Shown: positions 11,611 through 22,616 of the stretch, piece by piece | Numbering within the stretch: the first letter of the stretch is position 1 | How the letters are laid out: each line of letters starts with the position of its first letter | DNA from: Clitoria ternatea | Lineage: Eukaryota > Streptophyta > Magnoliopsida > Fabales > Fabaceae | Assembly: GCA_037962975.1 (NCBI GenBank) | Contig: CM075670.1 | Coordinates: 147,440,501-147,504,500 of the forward strand | Direction of reading: 5' to 3' | DNA: 64,000 nt | Made by a program: the position numbers and the translations under genes | The notes under the pieces: model-generated | Databases searched by the model: none | Told to the model about the DNA's origin: nothing | Seen by the model: only the letters and a program-made list of their open reading frames with translations

Positions 11611-12891
11611 GCAAGTACTTTGGATTTGCTTGATGCATCAGATTCGTAAATCTAAATGGGTAAGGCATCTGGCTGAAGACGTTAAACTTAGTACTTGTGG
11701 GGAGGTAACCCCATAATTGTTTATATCTCTGTGTTTTCTTTGAGTTTTTTTAGTTGCTAAAGATAAATAAAAAAGAAAAAATCAAATAAAGAGAAAAACA
11801 AATAAACAAGAACTTGATGGATTGTTAGGTTGTGGAGTAAGGCATGATTTTTGATTACCCTAATGGATGTCCTAATTTAAAATTAGATGAATGTATGCCA
11901 AACTTGGTGGTTTGTATTTTGTTTTATGACACAAAATGGTGGCAACCACTGGCCGTGGTTTCCCATCACTGGCTGTGGTTTCCCACCACTGGCCGTGGTA
12001 GCCAACAGGGGCATGATTTAAATTGCATTTCAATTTTTAGGCCAAAACAGCACTAACCACAGGCCATGGTTCAGCCTAGTGTGGGGGTTTTCAAGGTTTT
12101 AAAATACCCATGCCCTAGTACCCCTTTTTATGCCTTGTTGGTTTCTTCACCAATATCTTTTGAAAACACCAAGCATGCTACTTGAGAAACTCAAACCCCT
12201 TTCAATATCCTTGCACATCAACATCATCTTACTACTTGAATCATCTCTTCTCATCTCTAAATCAAGTAAGCATTCTATTCTTTCTCATTACTTTGGGGTT
12301 TCTCATTTGGTTTTTGAGGGTTTCTAAAAAATTTAGGGATTTAGCATGAAAATCTTAAGATTGGCTCATTTATGCTTTCCCTAATTGCCTTATGATGAAT
12401 TTGAATGCTGTAAAACCAAATGGGTAACACTAAAATCTTCATGAACTTCATCTAGTGTTCATACTTTTTCATGTACCCCATTTGTGTTCATATGTAAATT
12501 TTGGTCTTTGGTGGGGATTGGATGTTTGATTGGTGGTAAAATTTTGAATTTGGTTGTTTATTTTGGCTATTGAACTTGATGAAGGGTAGCATTGCTCTTG
12601 AATGTGGCATTTGGCACTCATTTATTTAGTGCACACCAATTGTTCGATGAAATGCCCAAGAGACAAAATTCTTGAATTGTTGCATGGTTTGAATGTGTAT
12701 GTGGTCTAGTTCACCTTTCATGGTATTTAATTGTTCATATATGTATGTTTCTCTCATTGATACCATGAATTTATGACATTATATAGGTGTTATCTCTTGT
12801 CATGATGCAACACTTTGAAGTTTTGAATTAGAATGCTTTTTAACCCTCGTATGGTTTTATTAGGTCATCTCCAAGTTTTATATTCAACTCC
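11611..12891 (+). other. Athila non-coding stretch between pol and env-like ORF, with palindrome array
   Basis: No coding frame is supported. It contains an AAATAAA-rich run (about 11760-11815), then four copies of a 16-bp palindrome-like module close to ACCACTGGCCGTGGTT starting at 11945, 11965, 11985 and 12055. Spacing is therefore 20, 20 and 70 bp. The same module recurs in this element's LTR. The rest is T-rich and may hold a splice acceptor for an env-like transcript; I cannot identify it with confidence. Confidence 0.6.
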
Positions 12892-14027
12892 ATGGCATCA
12901 AAGATTCCCTCTGAGAAAAGGAAGACCAAAGATAAGTTTCCAACTACTCTGACCTGAATGATATTGAATCCCATCGGGGAGGAAAAAGATGAGGTTGGAA
13001 TCTTTATTTAGTAGAGAGATTATTCCCTCTAGATTTTTCTACAAAGATACTTTAATGGAATTGGGAATTTTTGAAGATACCTTACGCTTGTGTCAAAATG
13101 TGGGGTGGGATTCCTTTATTGAATTATTTGAACCCGTGTATAAGTGTACTTCTTTAGAATTCCTAAGTTCCGTAGAGGTCAATAGGTGCCAATTTGGACC
13201 CGGGTTGGAGCTCACTTACCGGCTTAATAATACCAACTATAGGTTGCCTTTGGATGAAGTAGCTACTATTTATAATTTTCCTCCAGGGGTGTTGATAGCA
13301 TCCCAAAGTAGTTTAATTTTAGTGTTTTTTCTAATCTTATCTCTCATAAAGGCTATTATGATACTTCAACTTCCAAGGCTTCCACCATCCATCACCCAAT
13401 TTTTTGTTACCTGCAGCATTTCATGGCCCGATCCATCTTTGGGTGGTATGATAGTCTAGGTACTATACGTCAACCAGAGGTATTCTTTCTCCACTCTATG
13501 CTTCATAATACTCACATGGATTCTACCAAGTGGTTATGTAGCCAGTTATCTCAAGTTAGCAATGCCACCACTAGTAAGATTGTTATGGCTGGTTACATAA
13601 ACCCCATTGTTAGGTATGTAGGCATAGATCTGGACCAAGATAAGCTCCTCCGTCAACCCAAGAGGGTTGACATGGCTAAATTGATTAATATGGGGATGAT
13701 TGTTAAGGAACATGATGTATACTATTTGGTAATAGCTGGATTTCTTATTTTCACCCCTTGCCTATCTTACTTTTACTAGTTTGGAAGGCAAGACATTTTT
13801 TTCTTTTTATAGATAAGGATGATCATACTACACTTTCTATCGAGATGCCACTACCCACTGGGCCTCTAGAACAGGGTGAGCCCTCTTATTTTTGTGAGGA
13901 GCCACCTTTCTCCATACAGCAAATGTATACTTTGCTTCGACAGATGTCCACTGAGCAAACTCCTCAGGGGACCCACATTGATCAAATTTCTGACCGGGTA
14001 GATGCCATGTATGATTGGCACCCCTAG
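12892..14027 (+). pseudogene. Athila env-like / ORF1 family protein, decayed
   Basis: The likely start is ATG at 12892 (MASKIPSEKRKTKDK), interrupted by a stop near 12956. The body (12989-13779) contains SREIIPSRFFYKDTLMELG, LFEPVYKCTSLEFLSSVEV, then after a frame change FMARSIFGWYDSLGTIRQPE, STKWLCSQLSQVS and KRVDMAKLINMGMI. It ends near 14027 after QMSTEQTPQGTHIDQISDRV. Position between integrase and 3' LTR and text such as F..RE..PSRF match the Athila ORF1/env-like family (I recall PF03078). The role of this protein in plants is unknown. At least three frame breaks make it a relic. Confidence 0.7.
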
Positions 14028-15471
14028 CAGGGTCACTTCCACCCCCCCTTCTCCATGACAGGTATCAGTTGAACTTTTGTGTCCTTTTACCCTTGGTTCC
14101 TCAATTACAGACCTCTTTGGTCCCCTTGATATAGACATTGGGGACAATGTCCAGTTTTAGTTTGGGGTGATGGGTACACAAAAGTTCAGCTTGTTCTTAC
14201 TTTATTCTTTTTTTATTTTTGTTTATTTTTATTTTCTAGTTCATTTGCATGATTGTATATTTATTTTTTGGTTCATTTGCATGATTGTATTTCTGCTCAT
14301 ACGCCTTGGGCTAGCATTGATTGCTGATTACAGTTATTGTTATCTATATGACATGTGATGTAGATTGGTTGGATCTTAAGCATACTTGGGTGAATCTTGT
14401 AAAAAAATAAAAATAAAAAATATATAATAATAATAATAAATAAAAAGTTTTTTATTGCTATTCTTGCCAGAATAATCACTCTACATGATGACTATGTTTC
14501 TTTGATTAGGACAATTACCAATGTGAGCTTTTGAGCCAATAGGGTGTTCAGTGCATTAAATTATAAATGACCCATGATTCTTTGACTGAGTGATTCATAC
14601 ATTTGATGGCTCTCTAGAACTTGGTTTTTGACCAATTTAAAACAGTTTGTGAATGCATGCTTAGAATGAAAAAGGCATTTTAGGTTTTGTTTTCTTTAAC
14701 CTCAGAATTTGTTAAAAGTGTAATCTATTAGTTGTCCCTTCTGAGCCATGAAATAAAATGATTATTTTCTTTCAAAACCTTTTAACATAATGGTTTTTGA
14801 TTCATATATAGAAGAGGCAAAAAGGGTAACCTAACTAAAAGTGGTTGAATTAAAAAGTGAATTGAAAAATAAAAACCATGATAGTTTAGCGTGTGTGATT
14901 CAAAAAAAGGAAAGATAAGGAGTTTGATCTCAAAATAAAAAAGAAGAGAAAAAGAAAAATGAATCATACCCTTTATAGTTTGAAGGTATAAAGAGTTATT
15001 GAATTGAGGTTTGCTTGCTTTCTTATGATATTGCTCTTCTTACAGAATTAAGCCCTTTGCATTTCCCTTTTTCTTGATTTCCATTCCCATGTTATGAATC
15101 CCCTGGCCCCATTACAACCCTTTAAAAGACCTTTTGACCAATGGATGTTTTCTTGATAACTGTGGAGTCTGTGGTCAATTACCAAGCCTATGGTAGTGTT
15201 TAGAATGTTATGGTCTGAGTGCATTGAAATACAAGTACATGCACTAAGTAGAAAGTGAGAAAGAGTACCCTAAGTTTAATCTTAGTGAATATGGTTTGAC
15301 TGTTGGTTGTGGTATATTCTGGTGGTTTATGCAATCACTTAAAAACATAAAAATAAAAAAAAATAAACATAAGATTGCTTAAGTTTGCTTGGGTCTGCTG
15401 GTTTTTCATTATATGCTTGTATGGATTCAGTGATTGCTTGAGGACAAGCATTGTTTTAGTTTGGGGTATTT
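14028..15471 (+). other. Athila 3' non-coding region with polypurine-like signals
   Basis: No gene is supported in these 1.44 kb. Two landmarks are visible: GACAATGTCC with TTTGGGGT at about 14137-14168, and GAGGACAAGC...TTTGGGGT at about 15439-15468, directly before the LTR. The second is the expected polypurine/plus-strand priming region. Between them are T- and A-rich runs, including an AAT/AAAT microsatellite-like stretch at about 14400-14450. Confidence 0.65.
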
Positions 15472-17002
15472 TGATAACTGTGCATTGTGTGTTGTTTTTG
15501 GTTATTTTTAGGTCTAGTTTTTAGGATTTTTGAATATTATTTCTGCCCGATTCCCTTAATTTTGATTCCTTTCTGCTATTACTACTTGGTTGTTCCTATT
15601 TTTGTAGGATTAATGATGTTCTACGTCTATTTTGAGGGAAAGTGGCAAAGTGGATGAAAGAAGAGACCTTTTGAGACCATTTGGAGTGCATATGGGCAAG
15701 GTTGGAGGAAACCACTGCAAGTGGTGGCAAACCACTGGCCGTGGTTAGCACTAGAAAAGAGTAAATTGGTGGCAGAACGCACCACTGGCCATTGTTTGCT
15801 CTATTTAAGGGCAAAACATCGTTAACATCACCACCATTGGCCATGGTTGCCACCACTGCCAGTGGTTGGCACTGTAGAGCAAAGCAGAGCAAGTCAGAAC
15901 CCACCACTAGTCGTGGTTATCCACTACTGGCCGTGGTTGTTCTTATTTGTCATAGAAAATATGAATTTATGGTCTCAAAAGTAACAGAACCCGAACCACT
16001 GGCCGTGGTTGTCCCCTATGAGGCCTAAATCTTTCAATTATTTAGGGATTTAAATGGGCATCCTAGGGGATTTGAGAACATAACTTGATAGACAGATTTT
16101 GACATACCTTTTGGGAGATTTTGAAGAGCTCTTTGGGGAGATTTCATTGGGAATCAAGATTCAAATTCATCAAAGGCAATCGAATCTGTAGATTTGGGAG
16201 GAAGAATTAGAAATCTTAGTGAGAACTAATTTGTAATTTCTGAATCCCTAGTTTACACTTTTGATATCTTTTATGTTTTGAATTGATTTTGTGATGTGTG
16301 ACATGATGACAACAATCCTTATGGTACAATAAACTCTTTTCTTGGGGCTAAGGATGTAGTATGCCTATGTGTTACAATTAATTGTTCTTCGTATTCCAAT
16401 TCATATGATTTCAATCTCTATTTAATTTATGTATGCCTAATGCTTCTGCAAGACTTAGAGATAAGCGTAGATGATCACAAATTATATGGGTAGTTAAGAG
16501 ATTGGCATGTAATTCAAAAATACCTAAATTGAACCTATGATTTTGATTTACAACGGTAAGCCAAATTGTTTGAGGGATTAACTGGATTTCTATAGAACGT
16601 AAAGGGCCTAATTAACGAATTGAATGTGGTTTTTTGGGAATTAGGCACGTTAATAGGCTTTCGAGAGGAAGGTATTAATTAACTTAGGAGAATCTGCCTT
16701 AGGGATGAAATTGTATAATTGGATAGGCGAGTAACCTTTAATTTTGATACTAGCGTATGAACCCTTCTTACCCCAAGATTTACCTTCGATACAATTTCCC
16801 AAACTTACTCCGATTTTCTTTTATAACAGACATTGAATTTTCTATTCTTTGATTTTCTGTTCAAAATCATTTTGGTAATTCATTTTAATCAAATTCCACT
16901 AGATAATTGAATCACCGTTATAACTAGTACTTGGGCACAATCCCTGTGGGAACGATATCTTTTTATTACTTCGATACCTCATGCGCTTGCGGTTGACTAT
17001 CA
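15472..17002 (+). repeat. Athila 3' LTR
   Basis: It starts TGATAACTGTGC directly after the polypurine-like signal and ends GGTTGACTATCA at 17002, giving TG...CA termini and about 1.53 kb. The last 150 bp carry the GGGAACGATATC and TGCGCTTGCGG text typical of Athila LTR ends. The early part (15711-16010) holds eight copies of the ACCACTGGCCGTGGTT-type palindrome. A reversed relative of its last 636 bp lies at 49124-49759. The first target-site copy would be TCCTG at 17003, but no 5' LTR exists to test it. Confidence 0.85.
15711..16010 (+). repeat. Paired palindrome array in the Athila LTR (ACCAC..GTGGT)
   Basis: Eight copies start at 15711, 15731, 15781, 15833, 15852, 15903, 15923 and 15995. 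Successive spacings are 20, 50, 52, 19, 51, 20 and 72 bp. Each copy keeps the complementary arms ACCAC and GTGGT around a variable five- to six-base centre, while the intervening bases differ. Several arms carry single substitutions. Confidence 0.85.
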
Positions 17003-20000
17003 TCCTGCAGGCCGTGGGAATGGAGGACCAACTGCTAGTGCATCAGTCAACAATCTCAGGATGGCAAATCTAAATCGTCAAGGTAGTGATAATGTTCAGC
17101 AAGGACCAAGGAATGCTACAGTAGGTAGGGGTGGAGGCAATGCTAGAGTTTTCACCATGAATGGAGCTGAGGTTGCGCAAGAGAACGACCTGGTGCAAGG
17201 TACATGCTTTACATTTGAGGTGCTTCTGAATGTGTTATATGATTCTAGAGCTACTTATTCATTCATATCTGAAGATTGTGTAAAGCATTTGAATTTGCCA
17301 TTGACCCCCTTATCTGGTAGAATGATTGTTATTACTATTGCCAACAAACCCATAAGTTCTTTTATGTGTATGAATTGCCCTATTACTATTGATGGAAGGT
17401 CCTACCAAGTGGATCTAATTTGTTTACCATTGATTGACCTGGATATTGTCTTGGGAATGGATTGACTTGCTACCAATCGCGTCCTAATTGACTGCCACAG
17501 TAAGTCTATATCCTATGGAGTCACGACTCCTGAGCCTTCTCAGCTCGAGGAGTCTGAGTCTATTGTTGTTACTCAAGAGGTAACTTCATTCTAATAGGGA
17601 GTGTGAGTGTTTATGGTCCTTGCCAGCCCCAAATTTGAGGCGAAGTTAGAGCCTAATCAGCTTTTGGTTGTTCGAGAATTCCCTGAGGTTTTCCCGGAAG
17701 ATATAACTGGGATTCCACTAGAAAGGGAAATTGAGTTTAGCATCGATATCCTACTTGGTACTAGGCCGGTCTCTATCGCCCCATACTGAATGTCGCCAAA
17801 GGAATTGGAGGAACTCAAGAAGTAAATCGAAGAACTTCTAGAGAAAGGTATGATCCAACCCAACGATTCGCCATGGGGAGCTCCAATGTTGTTGGTAAAG
17901 AAGAAGGACGGCAGTATGCGTCTGTGTGTGGTCTAATGTCAGTTGAATAAGGTCATGAACAAGAATCGATATCCTCTCCCACGCATCAATGATTTGATAG
18001 ATCAACTGCAAGGAGCAGTCATTTTCTCCAAGATTGATTTGAGATCCAGTTACCACCAAATTCGAGTAAAGAAGGAACGCGTTCCTAAGACGGCATTTCA
18101 TACTCGCTACAGTCACTACAAGTATCTTGTTATGCCTTTTGGAGTCATGAATGCACCCGCCCTTTTCATGGATTATATGAACCGTATCTTCCACCCGTAC
18201 CTTAACAAATTTGTGGTCGTGTTCAATGATGATATTCTAGTGTACTCCAAGAGTGATGAAGAACATGAAGAGCACCTTAGGACTGTCCTGAATACGTTAC
18301 GCGCAAGGAAGTTGTACACAAAACTGTCCAAGTATGAGTTTTAGTTAAGAGAGGTATAATTTCTTGGTCATGATATTTCGGCAGAAGGTATAACAGTGGA
18401 TCCCGCCAAGATCAAGGCAATACTACAATGGGAAAGGCCAAAGAATGTTACAGAGATCCAAAGTTTCTTGGGTCTTGCTGGCTACTATTGCAGATTTATC
18501 AAAAAAATTTCTCAGATAGCTTCACCTTTGACCAAGTTGACTCGCAAAGATCAACCTTTTATGTGGAACGACAAGTGTGAGAGTAGTTTTCTGGAGCTTA
18601 GGAAGAAGCTGACTAGTAGTGTATTGTGATGCATCCGGACAAGGATTAGGATGTGTGCTGATGCAAGAGATGAGAGTGGTGGCTTACACGTCTCGTCAGT
18701 TGAGACCTCACAAAGTAAATTATCCGACGCATGACTTGGAATTGGCCATAGTTATTTTTCCCTTAAGAATCTAGAGGCATTATCTGTACAGAACTAAGTT
18801 CAAAGTTTTTAGCGATCATAAGAGTTTAAAGTATCTTTTTGACCAAAACAAGCTGAACATAAGGCAGCGATGATGGATGGAGTTTATTAAAGATTACAAC
18901 TTTGAACTTCACTATCATCTGGTTAAAGCCAACGTAGTAGTTGATGCACCCAGTAGAAAAACATTGTATTTATTCTACATGGTGGCTAAAGAGCTAGAGT
19001 TAGTGGAGCAGTTCTGTGATTTGAATCTTACCGTATCACCTAGAACGGGGAGCCTGGTGGTTGGGGTGTTGAAGGTCTCTAATGAGTTTTTAGATCAGGT
19101 TAAGGAGGCCCAGTTGGCTTATGAGACTCTGCAGAGGCAACTCAAGAAGGCAAAGCCTGGAGAATTTCTGTGAGATAAACAGGAAGTAATCAGGTATCAT
19201 AGAAGATCATGTGTACCTGAGAACACTGATTTGAGAAGATCCATCCTCAAGAAGGCTTAAAAAATTAAGTACAGTGTACACGCAGGGGCGATAAATATGT
19301 ACTAAGACATGAGAAAAATGTTCTGGTGGCAGGGGATGAAGAGAGACATTGCTGATTATGTTAGTAAATACTTGACTTGTCAGAAGATAAAGGTAGAACA
19401 ACAGCAACCGTATGGGACTCTTCAACCTTTGGAGATTCCTGAATGGAAGTGGAACGAGATTGCCATGGATTTTTTTATCTGGACTTCCAAGGACCTCAAC
19501 AGGATGTGACGCCATTTGGATAGTCGTGGACCCACTTACAAAGTCAGCACACTTCATTCCAATTAATATGAAGTATTCCTTGGAGAAGCTCACACAGATC
19601 TATATCAGAGAGATAGTTAGACTGCATGGAGTGCCATCTACAATTGTATCTAATCGAGATCCCCGCTTTACTTCACATTTCTAGGAGACTCTGAAACAAG
19701 CATTGGGGACTCGGTAGAAGCTAAGTTCAATATATCACCCCCAGATTGATGGTCAGTCTGAGTGCACCATTAGGACCCTTGAGGATCATCTAAGGATGTG
19801 TATGCTTGAATAGGGTGGGAGTTGGCAGGAATACCTACTGCTTGTGGAATTCACCTACAATAACAGTTATCATACCAGTATTGGGATGGCATCGTATGAA
19901 GCTCTGTATGGAAGAAAATGTCGCACACCCTTGTGTTGGTTCGAGACAGGAGAGAAAGCTGTGATTGCGTCAGAGGTCATTCAGAAGACTACAGAACAAA

Positions 20001-20548
20001 TCAAGGAGTTTCAAGCCACAATGAAAACTTCCCAAGATCTTCATAAAAGCTACTATGACAAACATCAAAAACCTCTCGAGTTTAAAGAAGGAGACCACGT
20101 TTTTCTATGAGTTACTCCTGTGACAAAAGTAGGAAGAGCCTTGAAGTCAAAGAAATTGAGCCCAAGTATGTAGGACCATACTAAAATCTTGAAAGAATTG
20201 GGCCGAGTGCTTATCGCATCGCCCTACCTCCTGAACTATCCAACCTTCATAATGTTTTTCATGTTTCTCAAATTCAGAAATATATGCCATATTTTGATCA
20301 TATCCTGAAACCTGACCAACTTGATCTTAAGGAAAACCTTACCTATAAGGCAGTACTAGTGAAAATTTTAGACAGTCGTCTGAAGCAACTAAGAGGGAAG
20401 GATGTATCCTTTGTAAAGGTAGTCTGGAGTCAGTCTAACAAAGGAGATGCTATATGGAGCTTGAGGAAAAGATGCGAACTCTTTATCCTCATTTGTTTAC
20501 TAACGCTAGATAACATTTTGGGATAAAATTTCTAAAAGGAGGGGAGAG
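17003..20548 (+). pseudogene. Tekay-like gag-pol (5' truncated), heavily decayed
   Basis: It begins inside the gag tail (glycine/asparagine-rich). Protease: LYDSRATYSFISEDCVKHL near 17234, where the active-site D-S-G-A has become D-S-R-A, and DLDIVLGMD followed by a stop at 17463-17465. [36 protein letters not shown], and a catalytic box FNDD at 18222-18233 (I to N change). RNase H is broken near 18626 and resumes with [15 protein letters not shown]. The integrase has C..C (LTCQKIK), [18 protein letters not shown] and EFTYNNSYH, then a chromodomain-like tail (KQLRGKDVSFVKVVW, about 20370-20430). More than fifteen stops or frame changes are present. It ends in a polypurine tract at about 20534-20548. 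Confidence 0.85.
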
Positions 20549-20853
20549 TGTAACAGCCCTCGTTTTGTGTGTTAGGTCTTTGAGGCCAATGGTTTTAATT
20601 TTGTGATAATTCTATGTGTATTGATGATTGGGCTATGGTCGATTGACTTATGTCTGATAGTTGAGTTATGTTTTAGAAGATTTTATGAGTGTGAGATGAA
20701 TATCCCTACTTTAATTATGTGAGAAAATAGAGACGATTAAAATAATAACAATAATATGATTAATAATACTCATAAAAATAGAGATTTATCAATTTGAACG
20801 TTAGAAATCTAATAGAAATATTTACAGTATTTTTGTTCAAGTTATTTAAATTG
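20549..20853 (+). repeat. Start of the 3' LTR of the preceding Tekay-like element
   Basis: TGTAACAGCCC follows the purine tract AAAAGGAGGGGAGAG directly, which marks the LTR start of the gag-pol at 17003-20548. It can be followed for about 300 bp before a second LTR-start-like sequence (TGTAACTCCCCCGG) begins at 20854. Whether the LTR is cut there or the match is internal cannot be decided without another copy. Confidence 0.6.
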
Positions 20854-21549
20854 TGTAACTCCCCCGGTTTTGGCCCAAAAATTATTTAATGGACTTGAGT
20901 CAATTATCTTATCCCAAAATGTCCCTCACATCATCCCTAACAGTTTTGACAAAGAGCCCACCATTTTTTACCACCCAAGCCCAAAAACTTTGATTCTAAG
21001 TTACCCAAGTAAGCCAAAATGCGCGTTTGTACGTATTTTAGGCGTAACTTCCTCTCCCTTTATAGGATTCAAGTCATTCTTATCCCAAAATCTCCATATC
21101 AAATTTATCTATAACTTTGATGTTGACCTTAAAAGCCAATTCTTATCCCACAAATCCTAGAAATTAAAATACCATACTGATTCACGTTTTTCCAGTGATT
21201 GCTTGTGCTATGTTCAGTATTTTTCACGTATCTTCCTTGTATGACCATGAAATTGAATGATTCTTTCATCAAAATTTTCTTAACTTAATTATCTACAACT
21301 TTTATGCAGAACAAGAAGTCCAAATCTCCATCATTATGGCCCAGAAAAATAATCTTTACAAGAAATTATAATCCCATCACAGCCCTACACTACTTTCGTA
21401 TTTGGGCCACAACTCCCTCATTTCTTAATGAACAATTTTGTACCATGTACCAAATTAAAGATAATAAAAAGCCCTGAAACTTTTATGTTTGACCAATTTT
21501 CAAATTTGTTTTGGTTCATAATAATATATTAAACAGGGGGAGTTTTTAT
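20854..21549 (+). other. Unassigned LTR-like fragment
   Basis: It begins TGTAACTCCCCCGG, a start style common in plant gypsy LTRs, but has no second terminus. No coding frame is convincing. At its right edge (about 21535-21549) sits AACAGGGGGAG, which looks like a polypurine tract serving the next LTR. The block may therefore be a mixture of a gypsy LTR start and the 3' end of a copia element. Confidence 0.35.
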
Positions 21550-21670
21550 TGAAAGAACTTTTATAATCCAAGTTTTGATGATTCCAAAAAATGTGTTCCT
21601 AAAATAGTAAAGCATTAAGAATCTAAAATCAGTTTTTATAATCAAATAAGGTATATGATTAGGAGCAAGG

Positions 21671-21998
21671 TAATCAATTAAGATATTTGATTAAGTCTCA
21701 GGAAACAAATTTTGAAATTATTCAGAATAGAGCTAATCGAATAAGGTAAAATCTGGACAAATTTTCTTGAAACAGAACCTTGCTAATCGATGATTAAGGT
21801 AATCAATTAAGACGATTCTGGAATTTTCAAATTCAAGTCAGAATGTTGCTAATCGATTAAGGTAATCGATTAAGATGATTCTAGAATTTTCAAAATCAAA
21901 TGAAAATGTTGCTAATCGATTAAGGTGTCCGAATATGCTGAATCTGGACTAATTTTTAGTGAAGCAGAACGTTGCTATTCGAATAAGGTATTTGAATA
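21671..21998 (+). repeat. Paired TAATCGATTA array, about 63-bp period
   Basis: First members of each pair start at 21671, 21734, 21784, 21850, 21913 and 21976, giving steps of 63, 50, 66, 63 and 63 bp. The second member usually follows 13 bp after the first, joined by AAGG. Cores vary (TAATCAATTA, TAATCGAATA, TATTCGAATA) but keep the palindromic form. The array ends 110 bp before the TATA box. Confidence 0.8.
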
Positions 21999-22107
21999 CA
22001 CTGGGTACATATTACTGATTCTTAGCTTTTGCTAAAACCATAGGATATTTCAATGGAATGAAATTTGAATATAATCATATTACAACAGCTAGTTATCTCT
22101 TGAAACA

Positions 22108-22117
22108 CTATAAATAG
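22108..22117 (+). promoter_or_regulatory. TATA box of the copia-like LTR
   Basis: CTATAAATAG lies about 560 bp into the LTR and downstream of the palindrome array, as expected for the U3/R junction. Confidence 0.6.
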
Positions 22118-22616
22118 AGGCCTAAGTCCTCATTGAAAAACACACTTATATGCATTAACTTTCTTATTGTTTCTCACACGCTTTCAAGAGGCAAAATTTT
22201 GGTAAATATTTTCTGCGCATTTAACTTTCTTATTTTGCTCTTAAAGAGAGCTACATTCTTTGAGTAAGTTATTTTCTTTGTGCTTTCATTTTTAAACTTG
22301 ATTTATCAGAGAATTTCATTTTTGACCAACTTCTTCTATGCTTAAATTTTCTAAAATCGCTTTATCAAAAAGAGAGCTACATTCTTTAAAGTTGATCATA
22401 CATGATTTGTGCTTTAAACTTTTTGTCTACTTTATTAAGAGAGTTTTATTATTACTTTTAATTTTCAAAATCTGTTCTACAAAGAGAGCTACATCTCATG
22501 ATTCTTATCACATTACTTCTTCTCTTGCTTTGTTTATCATTATAAGGGGAGTAGAAAAGGTTTTGTTTTACTCATTCATAACTTAAGTTTAGAGCATTGT
22601 TACAAAGGCAAGGTTG

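Larger units (their letters stand above)
7661..17002 (+). mobile_element. Athila-type LTR retrotransposon, 5' truncated, with env-like ORF and 3' LTR
   Basis: Order on the plus strand: gag C-terminal part, aspartic protease, RT, integrase, a non-coding stretch, an Athila env-like ORF, a second non-coding stretch with the gacaatgtcc...ttggggt and gaggacaagc...tttggggt signals, then an LTR with TG...CA ends (15472-17002). There is no 5' LTR or primer-binding site; the element starts abruptly at 7661 inside gag. Many stops and frameshifts and the loss of most of RNase H make it non-functional. It now sits between a minus-strand chromovirus fragment and a plus-strand Tekay-like gag-pol. Confidence 0.85.
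21550..22616 (+). repeat. Copia-like LTR (SIRE/Maximus style), 3' truncated
   Basis: It follows the purine tract GGGGGAG, starts about TGAAAGAAC, carries a palindrome array (21671-21998) and a TATA box at 22108-22117 (CTATAAATAG), then CT-rich leader sequence with repeated AGAGAGCTACAT text (22245-22495). It is cut at about 22616 by the reversed LTR-C copy B. No primer site follows, so the U5 end is missing. Confidence 0.55.
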
